A model generated the notes under the pieces. That model was not told the DNA's origin and searched no databases. It saw only the letters and a list, made by a program, of their open reading frames with translations. The translations under genes were made by a program, and so were the position numbers. This document shows positions 6,135-10,242 of a stretch of DNA of 10,242 nt, in pieces. Source of the DNA: Clostridiales bacterium (GTDB taxonomy: Bacteria; Bacillota; Clostridia; Lachnospirales; Lachnospiraceae). Position 1 is the stretch's first letter; the number at the start of each line of letters is the position of its first letter. The stretch lies in NCBI GenBank assembly GCA_018369015.1, contig JAGZDD010000141.1, positions 1 to 10,242 of the forward strand. The letters are read 5' to 3'.

Positions 6135-6200
6135 GTCCAGCAACGACCGAAGCGGAGCGTAGACCACGCGTCTAGCAACGACCGGAGTGGAACGTAGACA
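6135..6200. repeat. 35-nt-period tandem repeat, two copies
   Basis: Two 31-nt units, 6135-6165 and 6170-6200, agree at 26 of 31 positions and share AGCAACGACCG, GGA and CGTAGAC. In the second copy the ends GTCTA (6170-6174) and TAGAC (6195-6199) are exactly complementary; in the first one mismatch is present (GTCCA/TAGAC). They lie inside the structured element, consistent with duplicated stem-loops. Confidence 0.75.
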
Positions 6201-6259
6201 TACCACCGGCAGATGACGGAGTGCGCAGCACGGAGCAATCAGCTTTCATGCGTGGTGGC

Positions 6260-6285
6260 GCCGCGCGCAGCGCGGCATGTACGTT
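6260..6285 (+). repeat. Second copy of the GC-rich hairpin repeat
   Basis: GCCGCGC-GCA-GCGCGGC followed by ATGTACGTT on the plus strand. It differs at only two of 26 positions from the copy at 4015-3990 on the minus strand. Here no gene start follows, so the repeat is not tied to translation of one gene. Confidence 0.7.
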
Positions 6286-6339
6286 TAGCAACAGTCCAGC
6301 ATGGCTGGACTGTTACCAATTTTACACCAAAATATGTAA

Positions 6340-6381
6340 GGGCTGCCTGCAAAGCTAAAAATTTAGCTTTGCAGGCAGCCC
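6340..6381. terminator. Perfect 20-bp hairpin, probable transcription stop
   Basis: The arms 6340-6359 and 6362-6381 are exact reverse complements around AA (the top base pairs would open to make a loop). On the minus strand it begins 12 bases after the stop of the small Asn/Ser-rich gene and is followed by TTACATATTTT, a weak T-tract. It probably ends that transcript, and perhaps any plus-strand transcript of the neighbouring structured element. Confidence 0.65.
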
Positions 6382-6393
6382 TGCTATAAGACA

Positions 6394-6579
6394 CTATCTT
6401 CCGCAGTTATAGGAAGAATCACTTGCATCACTGACATCGTAAGAATTTTCAGCGTTCTGGGCATTTGTATAAGCGCTGTTTTTTGCGCTGCTCTTTGCAC
6501 TGTTCTTACCGCAGTTTTTAGATGCGCTATTCTTGCTGCTGTTTTTGGATGCACTGTTTTTTGCACGATTCTCTGACAT
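6394..6579 (-). CDS. Small Asn/Ser/Ala/Lys-repeat protein of unknown function
   Basis: A 61-residue protein of extreme composition: 16 Ser, 11 Asn, 9 Ala and 7 Lys, with no Leu, Ile, Phe, Trp, Pro or His. The first 35 residues repeat KN(S/C) about every four to five residues (Lys 7, 12, 16, 21, 25, 33). The tail (44-58) is acidic and Tyr/Ser-rich, and the end is YNCGR, with Cys at 23 and 59. It is a real gene: AAAGGAGG (in 6588-6596) lies eight bases before the ATG at 6577-6579. An in-frame ATG two codons earlier is only two bases from that site and is rejected. No signal peptide or membrane segment. Its gene starts 75 bases after the DUF5662 stop with no clear terminator between, so it may be cotranscribed. 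A spore-associated or nucleic-acid-binding role is conceivable only by composition. Confidence 0.75.
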   Translation of the reverse strand: MSENRAKNSASKNSSKNSASKNCGKNSAKSSAKNSAYTNAQNAENSYDVSDASDSSYNCGR

Positions 6580-6596
6580 AACCATTACCTCCTTTT

Positions 6597-6626
6597 ACAG
6601 TGAACCTATTTATAACCGCTCACTGT
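6597..6626 (-). promoter_or_regulatory. Stem-loop directly upstream of the small-gene ribosome binding site
   Basis: ACAGTGA (6597-6603) and TCACTGT (6620-6626) are complementary around a 16-nt loop and abut AAAGGAGG. It could set the 5' end of the small gene's message after processing, or modulate its translation. No convincing sigma-A promoter was found in 6586-6654. Confidence 0.4.
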
Positions 6627-6654
6627 GGTAATAGTATTGTCCATGGAGAAAAAT

Positions 6655-7215
6655 CTATTCTGGAAAATCATTACAGCCATAGGTTCCCTTGGGAAGCAAA
6701 ACCTTGCGTATATACCGAAACGTATACGCCTGTCCTTTTTTCGCAAGCATTTTTAAAAGCTTTTCCAAAAGCGCCTTTGTTTCAGGATGGATTAAAATAT
6801 AATCCTTCGTCAGGTTAAAATATTCCAGGGGCGCGCGGTCCGTATAGCTTTCCCCTTTGTATACCCTGGAAGCCGCAATACGGTCCATCACCATCTCAAT
6901 CACATACTTTAAAGGCATTTTTACCCCAACAATGACTTTATCCTTACCAACATCATTCCAATATTCATAATGATGCTTATTTCTTCCTTTATGATGAAGC
7001 CACGCTCCGGAATAGCCAAAAAGCTCTCTCTCGGCTGCGTTTGGGCTGCGCTTTCCACCCTGATAATAGCGTACGCCTGTAATAAACTCGGAAGGGCTGT
7101 ATTTCGATAAATCGTGAAGCAGCCCCTGTTTGTACAGGCCAACGCTAAAGCAGTAGTTCATCACAAGCCATTTATGATAAGTAATTGTTTTAAAATGCCC
7201 TATAAGTTTATTCAT
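6655..7215 (-). CDS. DUF5662 family protein (HD-like, putative metal-binding)
   Basis: This 186-residue soluble protein is recognised as DUF5662 from its overall pattern. Possible metal ligands are spaced like an HD-type helical domain: H14 in YHKWLVMNYC, H34-D35 in GLLHDLSKYSPSEF, H74-H75, H81-H82 in NKHHYEYW, and D111 in VMDRIAASR. This suggests hydrolase chemistry but no reaction is established. Its ATG overlaps the galK stop as ATGA, so it is read with the galactose genes. The nearest good Shine-Dalgarno, AGGAG, is 16 bases upstream inside galK, which fits coupled translation. Whether it serves galactose metabolism or is simply a passenger cannot be told. Family call is good; function unknown. 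Confidence 0.8.
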   Translation of the reverse strand: MNKLIGHFKTITYHKWLVMNYCFSVGLYKQGLLHDLSKYSPSEFITGVRYYQGGKRSPNAAERELFGYSGAWLHHKGRNKHHYEYWNDVGKDKVIVGVKMPLKYVIEMVMDRIAASRVYKGESYTDRAPLEYFNLTKDYILIHPETKALLEKLLKMLAKKGQAYTFRYIRKVLLPKGTYGCNDFPE

Positions 7216-8378
7216 AATTGCTTCGGTCCGTCTCCTATCTCTACCACATAGAACCCGGCTTCATAGCCAATGCGTTCTTTATAAATATTGCCGACATTTT
7301 TAATGAACGCCTCTACACAGTCCTCTCTGACAATGCTTACGCTGCAGCCGCCAAAGCCGGCGCCGGTCATTCTGGCTCCGATGACGCCCTCCTGCTGCCA
7401 GGCAGCCTCAACCATCGTGTCAAGCTCTGCCCCCGTCACCTCATAGTCATCTCTGAGCGACACATGGGAAGCGTTCATCAACAGGCCGAAGGTTTTAAGA
7501 TCATTGTCCTCAAGCGCCTTCACCGCACGGATGGTTCTCTGGTTTTCGCAGACTGCATGGCGGGCGCGGCGGACATTGACCGGATCCTTAATTGCATAGG
7601 CAAGCATATCAAATTCTTCCACCGTCAGAGCGCCTAAAGATTCCAGCGGCCGTATATGGCGCAAATCCTTAAGAGCCGTCTCACACTGGCTCCGGCGTTC
7701 ATTATATTTAGAATCCTCAAGACGGCGTACCTTATTTGTATTTCCGATAACGATTTTATAACCGTCCATGTGAATCGGGGCATACGTATATTGTAATGTT
7801 GCCGTATCAAGGAAAATCGCATGTTTTGCCTTTCCCATAGCAATGGCAAACTGGTCCATAATGCCGCAGTTCACACCGACAAATTTGTTTTCCGCATACT
7901 GTCCAAGCTTCGCCGCAGTAACACCGTCAATATCAAAGTTAAATATATCAGCAATCACTTTACATGTCAATATTTCCAGGGACGCTGAGGAAGACAGGCC
8001 CGACTTATTTGGGATATTTCCAACGCATACGAAGTCCAGGCCGCAATCCATTTCCATACCGTGCTCCCGGCAGGCCCACATAACGCCCTTGACATAATTC
8101 GCCCAGTCGTCCTCCTTTTTATAGGTAAGCTCCGAAAGATCCGACTCAATAACGCCTGCGGACTCAAAATTCATGGAATAAAAGCGAAGCTTTGTATCTT
8201 TGCGCTTTCTGGCCGCCCCGTAGGTTCCCACGGTCAACGCGCATGGAAAAACATGCCCTCCATTATAGTCTGTATGTTCTCCAATTAAATTCACACGGCC
8301 CGGCGCAAAAAACATAAGCGCCTCGCCGCCCATTTTTTCCTCAAATACTTTTTTCAGAGTGTCGACAATCTGTGCCAT
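7212..8378 (-). CDS. galK: Galactokinase
   Basis: This 388-residue GHMP-family kinase phosphorylates alpha-D-galactose at C1 with ATP, the first committed Leloir step, in the cytoplasm. The galactokinase signature GRVNLIGEHTDYNGG is at 27-41 (R28, E34, H35, D37 contact sugar and catalytic centre). The ATP-binding GLSSSAS is at 127-133, the catalytic aspartate D175 lies in GIMDQF, and the third GHMP motif MTGAGFGG is at 337-344. Length is normal. ATG at 8376-8378 has AGGAGAGG five bases upstream. It follows galT after 18 bases and overlaps the DUF5662 gene by four, so all three are one transcription unit. Confidence 0.98.
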   Translation of the reverse strand: MAQIVDTLKKVFEEKMGGEALMFFAPGRVNLIGEHTDYNGGHVFPCALTVGTYGAARKRKDTKLRFYSMNFESAGVIESDLSELTYKKEDDWANYVKGVMWACREHGMEMDCGLDFVCVGNIPNKSGLSSSASLEILTCKVIADIFNFDIDGVTAAKLGQYAENKFVGVNCGIMDQFAIAMGKAKHAIFLDTATLQYTYAPIHMDGYKIVIGNTNKVRRLEDSKYNERRSQCETALKDLRHIRPLESLGALTVEEFDMLAYAIKDPVNVRRARHAVCENQRTIRAVKALEDNDLKTFGLLMNASHVSLRDDYEVTGAELDTMVEAAWQQEGVIGARMTGAGFGGCSVSIVREDCVEAFIKNVGNIYKERIGYEAGFYVVEIGDGPKQL

Positions 8379-8396
8379 AATTACCTCTCCTTAATT

Positions 8397-9953
8397 TTAA
8401 CCATTTACAGCCTTGGCAAAGCGCAAAAATGCTGCCCGGCCTGCTTCATCTCTTTTATAAACGCCGCACTGCTCCAAAATCGCGGCATATACAAAACCAA
8501 TTTCCTTTTGGATAATCTCATCAATCGTGTCCTCATTCATATCAGGATATTTTTCTATGAGCATTTTCGCCCAACGGGCATGTTTTTCAATTGCTTCTTC
8601 CTTAGCAACGTCCTGCCCGGAAAGAATACAAGCTTTAAGCATGGCCATTTCCGTCTTAAGGCGGGCCGGAAGCACTGCCAGGCCCATAACCTCAATTAAC
8701 CCGATATTTTCTTTTTTAATATGATGATATTCCTCATGGGGATGGAAAAGCCCGTCCGGGTGTTCCTTTGTTGTAATATTGTTGCGCAGGACAAGGTCCA
8801 GCTCAAACCGTCCGCCCCGCATACGGGCAATCGGCGTAATCGTATTGTGAGGCTCTCCGTCGGTTTCTGAAAAAATGTAAGCCGCCTCGTCGGTATAGCC
8901 TCTCCAGCAGGTCAAAATCTTATCCGCCAGATCGATAAGGCGTTCGCTGTCCTTTCCGCTAATACGAATCACGGACATCGGCCATTTTACAATCCCTGCG
9001 TCAACATCCTCAAAGCCCTTAAATACGATGTTTGTTTCCACAGGCGCCTTAGCCATGGCAAATTCGTAATGGCCGCCCTGAAAATGGTCGTGAGTGAGAA
9101 TAGAGCCGCCCACAATTGGAAGGTCCGCATTAGAACCAATAAAATAATGAGGGAAAAGCTTTACAAAGTCAAACAGCTTCACAAAAGTGCTCCGGTCAAT
9201 CTTCATAGGCACATGCGCCCCGTTAAAAGCAATACAATGTTCATTATAGTACACATATGGAGAATACTGCAAAAACCATGGCTGACTGTTCATCGTCAAT
9301 GGGATAATCCTGTGATTCTGCCGCGCCGGATAGTTCATGCGCCCCGCATATCCTTCATTTTCCCTGCACAAAAGACATTTCGGGTAGCTGCTGGCCTTCG
9401 CCTTACGGGCCGCCGCAATGGCTTTGGGATCTTTTTCAGGCTTCGACAAATTAATTGTAATATCTAAATCCCCGTATTCTGTCTTTGTCACCCACTTCAT
9501 ATCCTTAACAACGCGGTAGGTGCGGATATAGTCCGTTGCCTGGCTAAATTCATAGTAAAAATCCGTCGCTGCCTGCGGGCTTTCTTTATAAAGCTCCCAG
9601 AACTTGTTAATCACCTGAGACGGCATAGGCACAAGACAGCCCATCAGCTTTGTATCAAATAAATCCCGGCTCACAATACTATCATCCTCTGTAAGTTCCC
9701 GGGATAGCGCGTCATCCACCAGGTCCTTAAGAATTTCCTCAAGCGGCGGCGTTATGCCCAAAGCACTGTTGGCTGCCTTATCAAAATCCCCATGCTCTTT
9801 ACCGTCGTCTTTCTTTCCCTCTGCCGGTTCAAACGAATCCAGCCCCATAACCTCTAAAATGCGGTTTGCAGCATAAACCCGGTCCTCTGTGCCGATAAGC
9901 CCCTTTGCCACACCATAGTCCACGAGCTGGCAAATTCTTTCATCCGTCGTCAT
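8397..9953 (-). CDS. galT: UDP-glucose--hexose-1-phosphate uridylyltransferase, class II (Firmicutes type)
   Basis: The enzyme swaps UMP between UDP-glucose and galactose-1-phosphate, giving UDP-galactose and glucose-1-phosphate. At 518 residues it is the long GalT form of Firmicutes, not the roughly 350-residue E. coli type. The core shows GGSILTHDHFQGGHYEF at 282-298 with H288 and H290 in the expected active-site region, a CLLC pair at 193-196, and conserved blocks at 209-222 and 366-392. Residues 42-58 (AEGKKDDGKEHGDFDKA) form a charged low-complexity insert in the N-terminal region that may be specific to close relatives. The start ATG follows AAAGGGTGAAGGAAG, where the Shine-Dalgarno is not ideal. 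It is the first gene of the galT-galK-DUF5662 unit; its leader holds the 53-bp repeats. Confidence 0.97.
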   Translation of the reverse strand: MTTDERICQLVDYGVAKGLIGTEDRVYAANRILEVMGLDSFEPAEGKKDDGKEHGDFDKAANSALGITPPLEEILKDLVDDALSRELTEDDSIVSRDLFDTKLMGCLVPMPSQVINKFWELYKESPQAATDFYYEFSQATDYIRTYRVVKDMKWVTKTEYGDLDITINLSKPEKDPKAIAAARKAKASSYPKCLLCRENEGYAGRMNYPARQNHRIIPLTMNSQPWFLQYSPYVYYNEHCIAFNGAHVPMKIDRSTFVKLFDFVKLFPHYFIGSNADLPIVGGSILTHDHFQGGHYEFAMAKAPVETNIVFKGFEDVDAGIVKWPMSVIRISGKDSERLIDLADKILTCWRGYTDEAAYIFSETDGEPHNTITPIARMRGGRFELDLVLRNNITTKEHPDGLFHPHEEYHHIKKENIGLIEVMGLAVLPARLKTEMAMLKACILSGQDVAKEEAIEKHARWAKMLIEKYPDMNEDTIDEIIQKEIGFVYAAILEQCGVYKRDEAGRAAFLRFAKAVNG

Positions 9954-9970
9954 CTTCCTTCACCCTTTCC

Positions 9971-10094
9971 TTATTATTGCCGTGCTTTCCACGGCATCAT
10001 GGGATGCCGCTCTGCGGCGTTCTTTATTATTGCCGTGCTTTCCACGGCATCATGGGATGCCGCCCTGCGGCGTTCCTTATGGTTGCCGTGTTCC
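9971..10094. repeat. 53-bp tandem repeat in the galT leader, 2.4 copies
   Basis: Copy 1 (9971-10023) and copy 2 (10024-10076) agree at 51 of 53 positions. A partial, more diverged third copy begins in register at 10077 (TTATGGTTGCCGTG). Each full unit contains three overlapping palindromes: GCCGTG-CTTTC-CACGGC, CGGCATC-ATGG-GATGCCG, and GCCGC-(TCT or CCT)-GCGGC. The middle one uses bases of both neighbours, so alternative folds exclude each other. On the minus strand the array lies between the galT promoter and the galT start, within the predicted leader. Reading frames on the plus strand across it are made of the repeat and are not genes. Confidence 0.9.
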
Positions 10095-10104
10095 TGATAG
10101 CTTT

Positions 10105-10133
10105 AGTGTAGCTTTTTTTATTTTGGATGACAA
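10105..10133 (-). promoter_or_regulatory. Promoter of the galT-galK operon
   Basis: On the minus strand TTGTCA (10133-10128), a 17-bp A-rich spacer and TACACT (10110-10105) fit a sigma-A-type promoter. The start would be near 10098, giving a leader of about 145 nt before the galT ATG. No catabolite-responsive (cre) element was recognised. Confidence 0.65.
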
Positions 10134-10170
10134 TGCACAAATGTCCTTTTTATATGTCTTTTTGTTGCAT
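10133..10170. promoter_or_regulatory. Possible operator between back-to-back promoters
   Basis: ATGCA at 10133-10137 and TGCAT at 10166-10170 form an inverted repeat that extends to CAA/TTG with a one-base offset; each arm overlaps or touches a -35 box. Between them ATGTC(C/T)TTTT occurs as a direct repeat at 10141-10150 and 10154-10163. A regulator binding here could act on both promoters. No regulator gene is in view, so this is a suggestion from layout. Confidence 0.3.
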
Positions 10171-10193
10171 AAACAATAATTTCCATGTATACT
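10165..10193 (+). promoter_or_regulatory. Divergent plus-strand promoter reading out of the window
   Basis: TTGCAT (10165-10170), a 17-bp spacer and TATACT (10188-10193) on the plus strand make a good sigma-A-type promoter, with the start near 10200. GCAGC-AAACC-GCTGC follows at 10202-10217, in the leader or as a further operator-like site. No start codon is visible before the window ends; a gene divergent from galT, perhaps its regulator or a transporter, would lie beyond. Confidence 0.6.
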
Positions 10194-10242
10194 GTCAGCA
10201 GGCAGCAAACCGCTGCAGGTACGGATCTATCGGGCTTACTTC

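Larger units (their letters stand above)
6017..6314. other. About 300-nt structured intergenic element, possible RNA or dispersed repeat
   Basis: No protein gene is convincing in 5926-6393, but base-pairing potential is dense. The left end, 6017-6078, is one hairpin: GTTATCAA/TTGATAAC, CGCAGGG/CCCTGCG, then CAAAT-TT-ATTTG. Next, TTGCT+AAGCGCC (6113-6124) pairs with GGCGCTT+AGCAA (6128-6143). Long-range helices are possible: TGTTGCTAA 6111-6119 with TTAGCAACA 6285-6293, GCCGGTGG 6122-6129 with CCACCGGC 6203-6210, and ACCACGC 6163-6169 with GCGTGGT 6250-6256. GCCGCGC-GCA-GCGCGGC (6260-6276) and an 11-bp stem AACAGTCCAGC/GCTGGACTGTT (6290-6314) follow. Not all can form at once. The transcribed strand is unknown and no named RNA family was recognised. 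Confidence 0.6.

Noticed and set aside
6011..6175. 54-codon plus-strand frame starting ATGAAAGTTATC, and a 61-codon minus-strand frame at 6021-6206
   Set aside because: Both lie wholly within the structured element, lack a Shine-Dalgarno sequence and have no protein-like pattern; they are by-products of the repeats.
7218..7637. 139-codon plus-strand frame inside galK
   Set aside because: It is the antisense shadow of galK, whose GHMP motifs are intact on the other strand.
9971..10094. Tandem repeats considered as a CRISPR array
   Set aside because: The 53-bp units are contiguous with no variable spacers, and no cas gene is present.
9905..10179. Two plus-strand frames of 65-68 codons across the galT leader
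   Set aside because: Their repeated CFPRHHGMP segments are the 53-bp repeat translated; antisense to the galT start, no ribosome site.

Overview
The window looks like chromosomal DNA of a low-to-mid GC Gram-positive anaerobe, most likely a clostridial Lachnospiraceae-type gut bacterium. That assignment is inferred from gene content: a class II (Firmicutes-type) GalT, a papain-like protease with a stalk domain and a C-terminal lectin-like region, a DUF5662 protein, tRNA genes without encoded CCA, and many GC-rich palindromes between genes. No species can be named from the sequence alone. Almost every gene is on the minus strand; the only clear plus-strand gene is tRNA-Leu at the left edge.

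Left part (1-1173): a plus-strand tRNA-Leu(UAG), then about 470 bases without a protein gene that hold a chain of hairpins, a terminator, a perfect 24-bp palindrome and the terminator of an opposing tRNA cluster. That cluster is read leftward from one good sigma-A-type promoter in the order Pro(UGG), Gly(UCC), Arg(UCU), His(GUG).

Middle (1174-5373): a likely four-gene minus-strand unit, read from a promoter near 5345-5373. In order it encodes a THUMP-domain RNA methyltransferase, a membrane-anchored papain-family (C1) protease, the house-cleaning nucleotidase RdgB, and a YfcE-type metallophosphoesterase. The last three genes are joined by two ATGA stop/start overlaps, so they are probably translationally coupled.

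Next (5422-6381): a small single-domain rhodanese gene, then about 470 bases without a convincing gene. Of these, about 300 form a highly structured element: a 62-nt hairpin, a 35-nt tandem repeat, long-range complementary segments and further stem-loops. A GC-rich 26-nt core in it is shared, in inverted orientation, with the leader of the protease gene 2.2 kb away. A perfect 20-bp hairpin closes the region.

Right part (6394-10242): a tiny Asn/Ser/Ala/Lys-repeat protein of unknown function, and the galactose (Leloir) operon galT-galK with a DUF5662 gene overlapping the galK stop. GalK phosphorylates galactose and GalT exchanges it onto UDP-glucose; no galE or mutarotase gene is visible. The galT leader carries 2.4 copies of a 53-bp tandem repeat made of mutually exclusive hairpins. 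Upstream, the galT promoter lies back-to-back with a good plus-strand promoter whose gene is beyond the window edge. No CRISPR array, insertion sequence or complete mobile element was seen. The least explained parts are the structured intergenic elements, not the protein genes.
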